Source: Caulobacter zeae
GTDB taxonomy: Bacteria > Pseudomonadota > Alphaproteobacteria > Caulobacterales > Caulobacteraceae
Length of the DNA stretch: 64,000 bases
Assembly (NCBI RefSeq): GCF_002858925.1
Contig: NZ_PJRS01000022.1
Span: 186,001 to 250,000, forward strand
Direction: 5' to 3'
Under the pieces are notes generated by a model. The model was not told where the DNA came from. It searched no databases and was given only the letters and a program-made list of their open reading frames with translations. Positions within the stretch are counted from its first letter, which is position 1, and every line of letters starts with the position of its first letter. The position numbers and the translations under genes are program-made. Below, in pieces: positions 1 to 10,163 of this stretch.

Positions 1-2
1 GC

Positions 3-2546
3 CTCGCCCCGTCGCGGCTCACCGCGGTCCTGGGGCCCACCAACACCGGCAAGACCCACCTGGCCGTCGAGCGGATGCTCGGCCACGGCTCGGGCATGAT
101 CGGCCTGCCGCTGCGCCTCTTGGCGCGCGAGATCTACGACCGCATCGTCAAGCTGCGCGGCAAGGCGGCCGTCGCCCTGATCACCGGCGAGGAGAAGATC
201 GTCCCGCCGCGCGCGGCCTATTTCGTCTGCACGGTCGAGGCCATGCCGCTGGGCCGCGAGGTCGATTTCGTGGCCATCGACGAGATCCAGCTTTGCGCCG
301 ATCCCGAGCGCGGCCACATCTTCACCCACCGCCTGCTGCACGCCCGCGGCCGGTTCGAGACCATGCTGCTGGGCGCCGCCACCATGGCCCCGCTAGTCCG
401 CCGCCTGCTGCCCGACGCCGAGATCGTCGGCCGCGAGCGGTTCTCCAACCTGTCCTACGCCGGCTCCAAGAAGCTGACCCGCCTGCCCCGGCGCACGGCG
501 ATCGTCGCCTTCTCCACCGACGCGGTCTACGCCATCGCCGAGCTGATCCGCCGCCAGCGGGGCGGCGCGGCCGTGGTCATGGGCAGCTTGAGCCCCCGCA
601 CGCGCAACGCCCAGGTCGCCCTCTACCAGAGCGGCGAGGTCGACTTCCTGGTCGCCACCGACGCCATCGGCATGGGCCTGAACATGGACGTCGACCATGT
701 GGCCTTCGCCGGCCTGCGCAAGTTCGACGGCCGCCGCACCCGCTGGCTGCACCCGCAGGAGGTGGGCCAGATCGCCGGCCGCGCCGGCCGCTACACCCGC
801 GACGGCACGTTCGGGGTGACCGGCGACTGCGAGGAGATGGACGAAGACCTGGTCCAGGCCGTCGAGGAGCACAGCTTCCAGCCGATCCTGGCGGCCGAGT
901 GGCGCAACGCCCGGCTCGATTTCGGCTCGTTGCAGGGCCTGCTGCGCTCGCTGTCGGAGCCGCCGAACCGCACGGGCCTGACCCTGTCGCAGGAGGCGCT
1001 GGACGAGCGGACCCTGCGCAAGCTGGCGGCCCACGAAGACGTCGTCGCCCGCTGCAAGACCGACCGCTCGGCCCTGCTGAAGCTGTGGGACGTCTGCCAG
1101 ACGCCCGACTTCCGCAAGACCACCGACGACGATCACCAGCGGATGGTCCGCACCCTGTTCGACGACCTGACCACGGGCCGCAAGCGCCTGCCGGAAGACT
1201 GGATCAACGGCCAGTTCAAGGCGCTGGACCGCACCGACGGTGAGATCGACAGCCTGGCCGCGCGCCTCTCGGGCGTGCGCACCCTGTCCTACATCGCCAA
1301 CCGTCCCGACTGGCTGGCCAATCCCGTCCACTGGCAGGGCCGCACCCGCGAGCTGGAAGACAAGATCAGCGACACCCTGCACGAAAAGCTGATGGCCCGG
1401 TTCATCGACCGCCGCACCAGCGTGCTGATGAAGCAGTTGGGCGAGCGCGAGGTGCTGCTGGCCGGCGTCGCCCAGGACGGCGAGGTCAGCGTCGAGGGCC
1501 AGATCGTCGGCCGGCTGACCGGCGTCACCTTCATCCCCGAAAAGGCCTCGACCCCGCTGGAGGAGCGCGCCCTGCGCAACGCCGCCCAGCGCGCCGTCGG
1601 ACCCGAGATCGCCCGCCGCCTGGGCCAGATGGCCGCCGAGCCCGACGAGGCCTTCGCCCTGACGCCGGACGGCGCGATCCTGTGGCGCGGCGAGGCGGCA
1701 GGCGCCGTGCGCTCGGGCGGCGACCTCTTGTCGCCTCGCGCCCGGCTGCTGGGCGAGCTTGGCCCTGTCCCCGCCCGCGAGCGGGCCGAGCGCCGGCTCG
1801 ACGCCTTCCTGGCCTCCGAGGTCGACCGCCATCTGTCTTCGCTGCGCAAGCTTCAGGCCGCCCTGGCCGGCGGCGAGCTGCGCGGCCTGCCGCGCGGCGT
1901 CGCCCACCGCCTGCTCGAAGCCGGCGGCGTGCTCGACAAGCGCCCCCTCGATCCCGAACTGAAGGCGCTGAGCCAGGCCGAGCGCCGGGCGCTCAAGAGT
2001 CTCGGCGTGCGCATCGGCGCCTTCTCGCTCTATTCCCCCGGCGTGCTGAAGTCCGAGGCCATCGCCTGCGCCCGGGCGCTGGATCCCGGTGGCTGGCGCG
2101 GTCCGCTGGTCGGGCTTTGCCCCCTGCCCTCGCCGCCGCCCTCGCCCCGCGCCCTGGCCGCCAGCGGCCTGCGCGTCGCCGGCAGGCACCTGGTCCAGGT
2201 CGAGACCCTGGAAAAGCTCGACGCCCTGCTGCGCGCCGAGCAGCGCCCCGGCGGCGTGGTGCTGACCCCGGCGGCGCTGGAGGCCCTGGGCTGGACGGCG
2301 GCCGAGGCCTCCTCGATCCTGCGCTCGCTCGACTACACCCCGGCCGTGCGCGCCAAGCCCGACGCGCCGATCATCTGGAAACGCCGCGGCGCCCAGCGGC
2401 TGGAGTCCAAGCCCGTCAAGGCGCGCCCGGACTCGCCGTTCGCCGCCCTGGCCAAGCTGACCGAGCCGCCGCCCCCGCCCGCGCGCCGCAGGAAGCCCCG
2501 CCGCCGCAAGCCGGCCGCCGCCGGGGCCGAAAAGGCCGCCTCATGA
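3..2546 (+). CDS. Suv3-like ATP-dependent RNA helicase (5' end outside window)
   Basis: The reading frame is already open at the left edge, so the N-terminus is missing. The first visible residues contain a Walker A motif (GPTNTGKT), followed by an SF2 DExH-type box (VAIDEIQL), a VVMGSLSPRTRN segment, and the motif VI region (QIAGRAGR). This order fits the Suv3/mitochondrial-degradosome branch of SF2 helicases, which unwind RNA or RNA/DNA duplexes. The C-terminal third is weakly conserved and ends in a Pro- and Arg/Lys-rich tail (PRRRKPRRRKP) that probably binds nucleic acid. The stop overlaps the ATG of the next gene by ATGA, so the two are probably translationally coupled. Helicase identity is firm; the RNA substrate is inferred from the family. 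Confidence 0.9.
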   Translation, partial: LAPSRLTAVLGPTNTGKTHLAVERMLGHGSGMIGLPLRLLAREIYDRIVKLRGKAAVALITGEEKIVPPRAAYFVCTVEAMPLGREVDFVAIDEIQLCADPERGHIFTHRLLHARGRFETMLLGAATMAPLVRRLLPDAEIVGRERFSNLSYAGSKKLTRLPRRTAIVAFSTDAVYAIAELIRRQRGGAAVVMGSLSPRTRNAQVALYQSGEVDFLVATDAIGMGLNMDVDHVAFAGLRKFDGRRTRWLHPQEVGQIAGRAGRYTRDGTFGVTGDCEEMDEDLVQAVEEHSFQPILAAEWRNARLDFGSLQGLLRSLSEPPNRTGLTLSQEALDERTLRKLAAHEDVVARCKTDRSALLKLWDVCQTPDFRKTTDDDHQRMVRTLFDDLTTGRKRLPEDWINGQFKALDRTDGEIDSLAARLSGVRTLSYIANRPDWLANPVHWQGRTRELEDKISDTLHEKLMARFIDRRTSVLMKQLGEREVLLAGVAQDGEVSVEGQIVGRLTGVTFIPEKASTPLEERALRNAAQRAVGPEIARRLGQMAAEPDEAFALTPDGAILWRGEAAGAVRSGGDLLSPRARLLGELGPVPARERAERRLDAFLASEVDRHLSSLRKLQAALAGGELRGLPRGVAHRLLEAGGVLDKRPLDPELKALSQAERRALKSLGVRIGAFSLYSPGVLKSEAIACARALDPGGWRGPLVGLCPLPSPPPSPRALAASGLRVAGRHLVQVETLEKLDALLRAEQRPGGVVLTPAALEALGWTAAEASSILRSLDYTPAVRAKPDAPIIWKRRGAQRLESKPVKARPDSPFAALAKLTEPPPPPARRRKPRRRKPAAAGAEKAAS

Positions 2547-2842
2547 GCGACGAGGCTCACCACAACGACGACCATTGCCGCGCCGACGTCTGGCTGTGGC
2601 GCGCCCGCTTCTTCAAGACCCGCTCGATGGCCGCCCGCTTCGTCGACGAGGGCCGCATCCGCCTGACCCGCGCCGGCGCCCCCGACAGCCGCATCGACAA
2701 GCCCTCGCGTTCGCTCAAGGCCGGCGACGTGCTGGTCTTCGCCATCGGCGGCCGGCTGGTGAACGTGCGCATCCTCGACTGCGGGGAACGCCGGGGCCCT
2801 GCCACGGAGGCGCGCGGGCTGTACGAGGCGCTGGAGGGGTAG
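2543..2842 (+). CDS. S4-domain RNA-binding protein (Hsp15-like)
   Basis: A 99-residue protein whose ATG overlaps the helicase stop. Residues 12-60 form an S4 fold: RADVWLWRARFFKTRSMA, then VDEGRIRLT, then a KAGDVLVF strand. This architecture is that of Hsp15 (HslR), which rescues stalled 50S subunits carrying peptidyl-tRNA. A short acidic/His N-terminal extension precedes the domain. Pairing with an RNA helicase suggests a joint RNA-handling role. The S4 assignment is strong; the Hsp15 function is by family resemblance only. Confidence 0.88.
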   Translation: MSDEAHHNDDHCRADVWLWRARFFKTRSMAARFVDEGRIRLTRAGAPDSRIDKPSRSLKAGDVLVFAIGGRLVNVRILDCGERRGPATEARGLYEALEG

Positions 2843-2959
2843 CGTGGACCTTGCTCCCTCTCCCATAGGGAGAGAGCTCACGAGCAGGCCGCTTTCCCCA
2901 TGGACGTCTCCGCGCCAATCGCTACCCTGGGGCGAGTTGCATCCTGGGGGAGTATCTGC

Positions 2960-3799
2960 GTGGCGTTGTTCCGTCCGGCCCTGGCCGTCAGCCTGGCCAT
3001 TCTGCTTTCCGGCGTCGCGCACGCCCAGCCCTCCGCCGGGACCGCCGCCGCCACCAGCAAGGCTCCGGCCAAGCCTGTCGCGCCCATCCAGGCCTACGAC
3101 CTGCCGCAGATCGAGGCCTTCGGGAACGCCATCTACCGCCAGGACATCGCCGCCTGGCTGGCCAGCGACGCCCTGACCGCCAAGGTCAAGGACCTGCAGG
3201 GCGCCGGCCTCAAGGGCTGGCTGGTGCAGGACGACGGCAAGACCGCCAAGGTCCGCTTCCTGCGCGACAAGGGAAACGGGTTGGAGGTCGGCTACGACGT
3301 CGTCGTCGACGGCAAGGGCGCAGGCCCGGTCACCGAGCCGGCCGACCGCAAGCTGACCGACGACGAGCGTCTGGCCTTCTCGGCCCGCCAGGCCGCGGCG
3401 GCCGCCCAGCCCGCCGCCTGCCGCGCCGGCTACAACGCCGCCATGGTCAAGAACCCCGACGGCGACGGCTGGATCGTCTGGCTGCTGGCCCCAGCCCCGG
3501 CCGCCGGCGCCATTCCGGTCGGCGGCCATTACCGGATCTTCGTCGCCGCCGACGGCAAGACGGTCAGGCGCGTCGACGCCCTGTCGGCCTCGTGCCTCTT
3601 GATCGAGAAACCCAAGGCCGCCGACGGCAGGCCGGCCGTGGCCTTCGCCAGCCACATCGTCTCGCCCACCCCGGTCGAGACCCACGTGTTCCTCAGCACC
3701 CTCTACAAGCTGCCGCTGGCCGTCGGCGCCAACGGCGGCAAGGACGCCTGGCTCGTCGACAAGGGCAAGATCGGCAAGCTCGACATGAGCAAGAAGTAG
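2960..3799 (+). CDS. Exported protein of unknown function
   Basis: I place the start at the GTG at 2960, because GGGGGAG sits eight bases upstream and the resulting N-terminus is a good Sec signal peptide (ALAVSLAILLSGVAHA, cleavage before QPSAG). An in-frame ATG at 2900 would add 20 residues ahead of the signal. The mature part starts with an Ala/Pro-rich linker, then has alternating short strands and two Cys in the middle region (AACRAGY, SASCLL) that could form a disulphide. No catalytic motif is visible. Probably periplasmic. Confidence 0.72.
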   Translation: MALFRPALAVSLAILLSGVAHAQPSAGTAAATSKAPAKPVAPIQAYDLPQIEAFGNAIYRQDIAAWLASDALTAKVKDLQGAGLKGWLVQDDGKTAKVRFLRDKGNGLEVGYDVVVDGKGAGPVTEPADRKLTDDERLAFSARQAAAAAQPAACRAGYNAAMVKNPDGDGWIVWLLAPAPAAGAIPVGGHYRIFVAADGKTVRRVDALSASCLLIEKPKAADGRPAVAFASHIVSPTPVETHVFLSTLYKLPLAVGANGGKDAWLVDKGKIGKLDMSKK

Positions 3800-3944
3800 G
3801 GCCGGCGGCCAGCCGGATTACAACCCTGCGACACACTGCAACGCGCCGTTTACGGCGCCGGTTGTGCGGCGTGGAGCTTCACCATAACGACGGTTAGTAA
3901 CGCTGCTCTTTCGCGCGGTCGCATCCGGCCGCCCTGGGGGCTGC

Positions 3945-5750
3945 ATGATCGATCGTCGCCTGTTGCTCGGGGGAGCGCTGTCGCTCGCCTCGACCTCTCT
4001 CGCCGGCTGCTATCAAGGCAAGATCGCCACCGCAGCGGACGGCCCGCGCCGTCTCTACGAGCACGAAGGCCAGGCGATCTCGGCCGACGTCGTCGTCTAC
4101 GGCGCGACCCCGGCCGGCGTCATGGCGGCCCTGGAGGTCGCGGAGTCCCGCGCCTCGGTGGTGATCGTCGGCGGCTGGCGCGAGGCCCATGTCGGCGGGA
4201 TGATGAGCGGCGGCCTGGGCTGGACCGACTTCCTGGACGCCAAGGCCTTCGGCGGCGCGGCCCTGCGCACGATCAAGGCGGTGTCGCGCGGCGGCGGCGA
4301 GGCGGGCAACCGCTTCAGCTTCAAGCCCAGCGCGGCCGAGGCCTATTTCGAGTACATGCTGGCCCTCAAGCAGATCTCGGTCGTCTATTCGCGCGGCGTC
4401 GTCGCCGTGGCCAAGGCAGACCGCCGCATCACCGGCTTCGAGACCGCCGACGGCCTGCGCGTCAAGGGCCGGGTGTTCATCGACGCCTCCTACGAGGGCG
4501 ACCTGCTGGCCGCCGCGGGCGTCGGCTTCCAGGTCGGTCGCGAGGCCGCCTCCTCCCTGAACAACCTGGGCGGCTATCGCGGCGCGACCCGCGAGGGCGA
4601 GACCAGCACGCACCAGTTCCAGATCCGCGGCCGGCCGATCGTCGTCGACCCGTTCCTGCGCCAGGGCGATCCGGCCAGCGGCCTGCTGCGCGGCGTGGCG
4701 CCGGGCGACCAGAAGCCGATCGGCGCGCCCGACAAGGCCGTGCAGGCCTATAATTTCCGCCTGACCATGAGCAACAAGCCCGGGCTGCGCATCGACCTGC
4801 CGTCGACGCCGCCGCCCGGCTACGAACGCGCCGACTACGAGGTGCTGTTCCGCTACGTGGCCGCCATCGGCCAGGCCGGTCTCAAGCACGGCGCAGACTG
4901 GTCTTTCACCGACGACCTGATCTACGCCAACGACCTGGGCGACGGCTATTTCGACGTCAACGCCCGCGGCGGCTTCTCGACCGACCCCGTTCTGCTCAGC
5001 TGGGCCTACCCCACCGCCGGCTACGCCGAGCGCGAGGTGATCTGGAAAAGGCACGAGAACTTCATCCGCGGCTTCTTCTACGCCCTGGCCTGGGAGAAGG
5101 ACGAGCGCCTGCCCGCCTCGCTTCAGCAGGAAGTCCGCCAGTGGGGCCTGGCCAAGGACCACTATTCGCGCCCGCACGCCAACGACTCGGCCGGCTGGCC
5201 CTATCAGCTATATGTCCGCGAGGCCCGCCGCCTCGACAACGGCGCCATGTGGTCGGCGGCCGACCTCGACAAGGACGGCGCCCCGCGCCTGTCGCGCGCC
5301 GTGGCCCTGGCCTCCTACCGGCAGGACAGCCACCTGGTGCAGCGCATCGCCGTGAAGGGCCAGCACGGCTGGACGATCTGGAACGAGGGCAATTTCGAGC
5401 AGAACTCCGGCGGCCGCGACCAGCGCTCGATCCTGCCGCTAGACATCATGCTGCCGCACCGCGACCAGGCCACCAACCTCCTGGCGCCCTTCGCCGTGGC
5501 GGCCTCGCACCAGGCCTTCTCGGCCATCCGCATGGAGATGACGTCGATGACGCTGGGCCAGGCGGCCGGCGCGGCGGCGGCCATGCTGTGCGCTCCGACC
5601 CGCCAGGCCGACGTGCAGGACGTCGACTACCGCACGCTGCGCGAGATCCTGGTCGCCGACGGGGTGGTGCTCGACGAACGCAACGCCATCGGCATGGCCG
5701 AGCTGCGCGGCGAGCAGTTGATGCGCAGGATAAAGCGCCGCCTGGGCTAG
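3945..5750 (+). CDS. FAD-dependent oxidoreductase, predicted lipoprotein
   Basis: A 601-residue protein beginning with a lipoprotein signal: two Arg, a hydrophobic stretch and a lipobox LAGC with Cys at residue 21. A dinucleotide-binding fold follows (VVYGATPAGVMAALEVA, then VVIVGGWREAHVGGMMSGG), and a second FAD contact appears as VFIDASYEGDLLAAAG. The C-terminus carries MTLGQAAGAAAAM, typical of the FAD_oxidored family that includes proteins annotated as xanthan-lyase-like. The family acts on sugars or unknown substrates, so the substrate cannot be given. It meets the GGDEF/EAL gene tail to tail with a three-base overlap. Confidence 0.85.
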   Translation: MIDRRLLLGGALSLASTSLAGCYQGKIATAADGPRRLYEHEGQAISADVVVYGATPAGVMAALEVAESRASVVIVGGWREAHVGGMMSGGLGWTDFLDAKAFGGAALRTIKAVSRGGGEAGNRFSFKPSAAEAYFEYMLALKQISVVYSRGVVAVAKADRRITGFETADGLRVKGRVFIDASYEGDLLAAAGVGFQVGREAASSLNNLGGYRGATREGETSTHQFQIRGRPIVVDPFLRQGDPASGLLRGVAPGDQKPIGAPDKAVQAYNFRLTMSNKPGLRIDLPSTPPPGYERADYEVLFRYVAAIGQAGLKHGADWSFTDDLIYANDLGDGYFDVNARGGFSTDPVLLSWAYPTAGYAEREVIWKRHENFIRGFFYALAWEKDERLPASLQQEVRQWGLAKDHYSRPHANDSAGWPYQLYVREARRLDNGAMWSAADLDKDGAPRLSRAVALASYRQDSHLVQRIAVKGQHGWTIWNEGNFEQNSGGRDQRSILPLDIMLPHRDQATNLLAPFAVAASHQAFSAIRMEMTSMTLGQAAGAAAAMLCAPTRQADVQDVDYRTLREILVADGVVLDERNAIGMAELRGEQLMRRIKRRLG

Positions 5751-7825
5751 CCGACGAACCCGTCGACGAAGCCCGGCACCTTTTCCGGCGGCATCGGGCG
5801 GCTGAAGTGGTAGCCCTGCACCTGGTCGCAGCCATAGGCGGCCAGGGCTTCCAGCTGCTCGCGGTCCTCGACGCCCTCGGCGACCACCTTCATGCCCATG
5901 GAGTCGCCCAGGGTGATCACCGCCTTGACGATGGCGGCGTCCTCGGCGTTCTGGACGAAGCCCTTGTCGATCTTCAGGCGGTCGATCGGGAACTGCCGCA
6001 GGTTGGCCAGGCTGGCGTAGCCGGTGCCGAAGTCGTCCAGCGCGATCATCACCCCCGCCGCGTGCAGCTTGCGCACCGTGTCGCTGACCACGTCCGAGGC
6101 CCAGCCCATATAGACCGTCTCGGTGACCTCGATGGTCAGGCGGTCGCACGGCACGCCCCAGCGCGCCAGGCGCTCCTGCACCTCCTCGGCCAGACGGCCG
6201 GAGCGGAACTGCGCGGCCGAGATGTTGACCGCCACCCGCCCGAACTCGACCCCGGCGTCCAGCCAGGCCCGCATCTGCTTAAGCGCCGTCTCGAAGGCCA
6301 CGTCGCCCAGCTTCAGCGAAAGATCCTGGTCCTCGAAGGCGGCCATGAACCGGTCGGGCGTCAGCACGCCCTGCTCGGGGTGGGCCCAGCGCATCAGCGC
6401 CTCGAAGCCGGCCACCGAGCCGCTCTCCAGGTCGATCACCGGCTGGTAGTAGAGGATGAACTCGTCGGCCTCGATCGCCGCGCGCACGTCGCGCAGCAGC
6501 TCCAGCCGCTGCTCCAGGGCCGAGCGCATCGACGGCTCGAACAGGATCGAGCGGTTTCGCCCCTCGTCCTTGGCCCGATAGAGGGCGATGTCGGCGTTCT
6601 TGAAGATGTGGTGCGGGTCGGCGTCAGGGTCGCCGTGCAGGGCCGCCCCGATGCTGGCGCTGACCGAGAAGCTGCGGCCGCCGTGCTGGATCGGCTGGCG
6701 CAGCAGGTCCTGCAGCGACTTGATCGGCCGCAGCATGTCGCCCTCGCCGTGCAGGCCGCGCAGGATCACCGCGAACTCGTCGCCGCCCAGGCGGGCCACC
6801 GTGTCGCCCGAGCGGAAGGCGTGGCGCAGCACGTCGGCGAGGCGCCGCAGCAAGGCGTCTCCGGCGTCGTGGCCGAGGGTGTCGTTGATGTCCTTGAAGT
6901 GATCGACGTCGATCATGATCAGGCCGAAGACCTCGCCGACCATCTCCGAGGCGTCGACCGCCTCCTGGAACTTGCGCTGGAAATAGGCGCGGTTGGGCAG
7001 GCCCGTCAGCGGATCGCGGAAGGCCAGGTTCTCGACCGCTTCGGTCTGCCGGCGGCGGTCGGTGATGTCCTTGAACAGGTTGACCAGCCGCTCGGGCTTG
7101 CCGTCGGCGCCCAGGAAGCGCTTGCCGACCGAGCGCACCCAGGTCTCGACCCCGTCGTCGCGATTGAGGCGGAACTCGAACACGGCGGCCTCGCCGTCGC
7201 GGCGGGCGCGCATGATCTGGGCCATGCGCTCGCGGTCGTCCTCGTGAACGATCTCCAGCGGATCGCGGTCGAACAGGCACCACTTCTCGAGCTCGAGGCA
7301 GGTGCCCGAGACATAGACCTCGCCGGTCTTCAGATCGACCTCGCGCACCATCAGGTCGTCGAGCTCCAGCGCCAGCTTCAGGCGCTGCTCGTTGCGCTCG
7401 GCCCGCAGCGCGGTCTGGGCGTAGCCGGTGACGTCGCGCGCGGTGACCATGACGGCGAAGATCACGCCCTCGTCGCTGCGGCAGGCGGCGAACTCGCTGC
7501 GCCAGATGCGCTGGCCGTCGTGGCCGGCCTGGGCGCGATAGCGCGAGAACGGCTCGCCCGTGGCCAGGCAGCGCTCCAGGCTCTCGACGTCCTCCAGATT
7601 CATCAGGCAGCGGGCGAACGGCTCGCCGGGTTGCAGGCTGGGGGTCAGGTCCTCGTCGCGCCACTCGGGGCTGACGGCGACCAGCCGGCCGCTGCGGTCG
7701 ATCAGGGCCGCGGCGAACGGGGCGTGCGCGACGAAGGCCTCGAACGAGGCCATTCGAAGCCGCAGCTGCGCGTGGATGTCATCGGCCGCCATGGACGGCG
7801 CGGGCTTCAGGGCCATGGAGAGCAT
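5747..7825 (-). CDS. PAS-PAS-GGDEF-EAL cyclic-di-GMP signalling protein
   Basis: A 692-residue protein with two PAS-type sensor segments (about 25-140 and 145-258), a GGDEF domain (about 265-430) and an EAL domain (about 440-690). The cyclase site is intact (GGDEF at 347-351), and an RSGD inhibitory site precedes it by five residues. The phosphodiesterase signature is also intact (EAL at 475-477). It can therefore in principle both make and degrade c-di-GMP. No transmembrane segment or signal peptide is seen, so it is probably cytosolic and senses an internal cue. ATG codons at 7816 and 7792 are alternative starts. The gene is divergent from fdxA. Confidence 0.93.
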   Translation of the reverse strand: MLSMALKPAPSMAADDIHAQLRLRMASFEAFVAHAPFAAALIDRSGRLVAVSPEWRDEDLTPSLQPGEPFARCLMNLEDVESLERCLATGEPFSRYRAQAGHDGQRIWRSEFAACRSDEGVIFAVMVTARDVTGYAQTALRAERNEQRLKLALELDDLMVREVDLKTGEVYVSGTCLELEKWCLFDRDPLEIVHEDDRERMAQIMRARRDGEAAVFEFRLNRDDGVETWVRSVGKRFLGADGKPERLVNLFKDITDRRRQTEAVENLAFRDPLTGLPNRAYFQRKFQEAVDASEMVGEVFGLIMIDVDHFKDINDTLGHDAGDALLRRLADVLRHAFRSGDTVARLGGDEFAVILRGLHGEGDMLRPIKSLQDLLRQPIQHGGRSFSVSASIGAALHGDPDADPHHIFKNADIALYRAKDEGRNRSILFEPSMRSALEQRLELLRDVRAAIEADEFILYYQPVIDLESGSVAGFEALMRWAHPEQGVLTPDRFMAAFEDQDLSLKLGDVAFETALKQMRAWLDAGVEFGRVAVNISAAQFRSGRLAEEVQERLARWGVPCDRLTIEVTETVYMGWASDVVSDTVRKLHAAGVMIALDDFGTGYASLANLRQFPIDRLKIDKGFVQNAEDAAIVKAVITLGDSMGMKVVAEGVEDREQLEALAAYGCDQVQGYHFSRPMPPEKVPGFVDGFVG

Positions 7826-8096
7826 TCTGTTGTCGGCTTCCCGACGTTGTTCTTGGACGCGTCCTCAACCGCACACTGAAACGCTCTTCCATAAGAAAAG
7901 GTATCTTTCGACGAACGCCGTTGTGCATCGTCGGAAAGCCGACGCTGCGCCGATCAGCGACGATTTTGCCTGTCGTCCTGCGGGCGCCATGAGAAATCCT
8001 GCGGGCCTTGCGCGCCGCGCCGCATTGACATTCGGCGCCGTCGCTCCGAAAACGCGGCCGCGTTACGTCCGTCCCAAGAAAGCCGCCCGAGTTCCG

Positions 8097-8438
8097 ATGA
8101 CCTACATCGTCACCGACGCCTGCATCCGCTGCAAGTTCATGGACTGCGTCGAGGTGTGCCCGGTGGATTGCTTCTACGAGGGCGAGAACACCCTCGTGAT
8201 CAATCCGGACGAATGCATCGACTGCGGCGTCTGCGAGCCGGAATGCCCGGTCGACGCCATCAAGCCGGACACCGAGGACGACGCCGACGGCAAGTGGCTG
8301 CGGATCAACTCCGAATACGCCAAGGTCTGGCCGAACATCACCGTGAAGGGCGAGCCGCCGGCAGACCGCGCCGACTTCGAGCGCGAGACCGGCAAGTTCG
8401 AGAAGTACTTCAGCGAAAAGCCCGGCAAGGGCTCCTGA
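8097..8438 (+). CDS. fdxA: Ferredoxin, 7Fe/8Fe type
   Basis: A 113-residue ferredoxin starting [12 protein letters not shown]. The N-terminal half has two cluster motifs: [17 protein letters not shown], with the irregular spacing of a 3Fe-4S plus 4Fe-4S protein, and [12 protein letters not shown] for the second cluster. The C-terminal half has no further Cys; it is charged and resembles the extension of Azotobacter FdI-type proteins. It would carry single electrons in the cytosol. I chose the ATG at 8097 because family members start here; the frame is open further upstream, but that sequence is not conserved-looking. Confidence 0.94.
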   Translation: MTYIVTDACIRCKFMDCVEVCPVDCFYEGENTLVINPDECIDCGVCEPECPVDAIKPDTEDDADGKWLRINSEYAKVWPNITVKGEPPADRADFERETGKFEKYFSEKPGKGS

Positions 8439-8754
8439 TCCCCGCAAAATACGGCGTTTGGCGGTCGGTTTAGGGCCGCCATACCCCAGCTTGGGGTCGC
8501 AAGCCTTTCATGAGGCTGATTTTTATGATATTGTCGCCCTCGACGTGACGGGTGCGGCCTCGCACCTGCATGTCTCGTGGAAGACGACAGCCGTTCCAAC
8601 GGCTCGCCCGATCGAAGGCGAAGGGTGACTTAAGAGACACTCCAAATCCTGATCCGACTTGGCCCCGCCTCTCCGACGGACGGGTTGCTATCGCCTTTTG
8701 GAATGTTTGGAAACGGCGTTTTGGGCGCAAGCCCAATTTTATGAGGACGAACGA
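8439..8754 (+). promoter_or_regulatory. Non-coding leader/promoter region of cdnL
   Basis: 316 bases without a convincing gene between fdxA and cdnL. A small CCCCA/TGGGG inverted repeat near 8481-8493 could end fdxA transcription, but it lacks a T run. The last 15 bases hold a purine-rich ribosome site (GAGGACGA) just before the cdnL ATG. An open frame runs into cdnL from 8659, but its codons show no conservation pattern. I cannot place a -10/-35 pair with confidence. Confidence 0.4.
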
Positions 8755-9261
8755 ATGAGCAAGAGCGGTCTGGAATTCTCGGTCGGCGATCACGTCGTCT
8801 ATCCCGCCCACGGCGTGGGGACGATCCAGGGCATCGAGACCCAGGAAGTGGCCGGGATGTCGCTCGAGGTTTACGTCATCACCTTCGACCATGAGAAGAT
8901 GACCCTTCGCGTCCCAACCAAGAAAGCCAAGGTCGCCGGCCTGCGCCCGCTGGCCGAAGGCGACGTCGTCAGCCAGGCCCTGACCACCCTGAAGGGCCGC
9001 GCCCGCGTGAAGCGCACCATGTGGTCGCGTCGCGCCCAGGAATACGAAGCCAAGATCAACTCGGGCGACCTGGTGTCGATCGCCGAGGTGGTCCGCGACC
9101 TGCACCGCGCCGAGAACCAGCCGGAACAGTCCTATTCGGAGCGCCAGCTCTATGAATCGGCCCTGGACCGCATGGCTCGCGAAGTCGCCGCCATCGAGCG
9201 CATCGACCGCGAAGCCGCCATCGGCATCCTGACCAAGTCGCTGGTCAAGACGGCCGCCTAA
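8755..9261 (+). CDS. cdnL: CarD-family transcription regulator CdnL
   Basis: A 168-residue protein with an N-terminal Tudor-like RNA polymerase-interacting domain (FSVGDHVVYPAHGVGTIQGI) and a C-terminal all-helical DNA-binding domain containing the characteristic MWSRRAQEYEAKINSGD segment. CarD/CdnL proteins bind the RNAP beta subunit and stabilise open complexes at rRNA and growth-related promoters. The protein ends in KTAA; in Caulobacter a C-terminal Ala-Ala is reported to mark CdnL for ClpXP turnover on starvation, and this sequence is consistent with that. ATG at 8755 is preceded by GAGGACGA. An ideal intrinsic terminator follows 30 bases after the stop. Confidence 0.94.
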   Translation: MSKSGLEFSVGDHVVYPAHGVGTIQGIETQEVAGMSLEVYVITFDHEKMTLRVPTKKAKVAGLRPLAEGDVVSQALTTLKGRARVKRTMWSRRAQEYEAKINSGDLVSIAEVVRDLHRAENQPEQSYSERQLYESALDRMAREVAAIERIDREAAIGILTKSLVKTAA

Positions 9262-10010
9262 GGCTTCCTGAGCCTACGACGTTTTCGAAGACGCCCCCGG
9301 TTCCGCCGGGGGCGTTTTTCGTTGGAGTCTATGCGCCGGCGGATGGCGCGGAACTGGCTCCTACGCAGTTCGGCGCGAGTCGCGGCCCGGCTCTGGGTGT
9401 TGGCCCGCACGACGCCGGCCAGCAGGGCGGCCGTGGAGCGGCTCCACGCCAGCCCCTGCTCCACCGTCAGCTCGGGACCTCGCAGCCACATCTCGTCCAG
9501 GTGCTCGCGCACGGGGACGCCGGCCTCGCTGTCGCGGCGCAGCACCAGCCCGTGGACGTCGCCGACGTCCGCCAGCAGCGGCGAGAGCAGATCGCGCGCG
9601 ACGATGGCCGACAGGTTGTCGATCCCGTCCGTACGCAGGGCGGCTGGGCGGGACAGGTCCAGCATGCAGATGTCGCCCGGCCGGACCGCCTGCTCGGCGC
9701 CGTCCAGGGTCAGGATGAAGCCGTGGCTGCGATAGTATTGGACGTGGAACTGGTCGACGCTCGACCGCGCGATGAGCTGGGGGCTTCGGACCATGATCGA
9801 CGCCGGTCCGTGCGACATGCCCAGCTTGATCGGGCCGTAGTCGTAGAGGGCGAAGCCCATGGCGTAACCAACGCGCCCATCTGGCGACGGCGCGTCCAGC
9901 TCGAACATCAGCGCCAGCAGCTCACGGCAGGCGGCGAAACTGTCGGCATAGTCGGCGCCGATATTGGCGGCCAGGTGCGGCAGACGATCAGGCTGGACGT
10001 CGTGCGGCAT
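9258..10010 (-). pseudogene. AraC-family regulator truncated before its HTH domain
   Basis: A 250-residue frame from the ATG at 10010. Residues 1-200 match the sensor half of AraC-type regulators with an AraC_binding_2-like N-terminus (GFILTLDGAEQAVRPGDICMLDLSRP, given here only as a landmark region; then a long helix pair). Where the two HTH motifs should begin (SQFRAIRRRIDSN), the frame turns into a short Arg-rich tail (NRGRLRKRRRLRKP) read through the cdnL terminator, and stops three bases inside the cdnL 3' end. The full DNA-binding domain, about 80 residues, is absent. It is either a pseudogene or, less likely, a regulator that acts by dimerising with others. Confidence 0.72.
9292..9319 (+). 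terminator. Intrinsic terminator of cdnL
   Basis: A perfect nine-base-pair GC stem (CGCCCCCGG / CCGGGGGCG) with a five-base loop TTCCG is followed by five T on the plus strand. It lies directly downstream of cdnL. It also falls inside the 3' end of the opposing truncated AraC-type gene. Confidence 0.93.
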
Positions 10011-10163
10011 GCTCCGCCCCCCCCGTGGCCAAGCTGTGGGTTCGAACCTTCTAGCGCGATCCGGCCGCGGGGACTTTCGACCAGGCGTCTCAATCTGCGC
10101 CGGCCGGGACCTTGGCGCCGAGCGCCATCCCGCCCACTCTGGCCCCATCATCCGGAGCCCGCC

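Noticed and set aside
393-2189. A 598-codon minus-strand open frame
   Set aside because: Antisense shadow of the helicase gene, with Gln/Ala/Gly-rich chance sequence.
5141-7879. A 912-codon plus-strand open frame
   Set aside because: Antisense to the FAD oxidoreductase end and the GGDEF/EAL gene; low-complexity composition and no domain.
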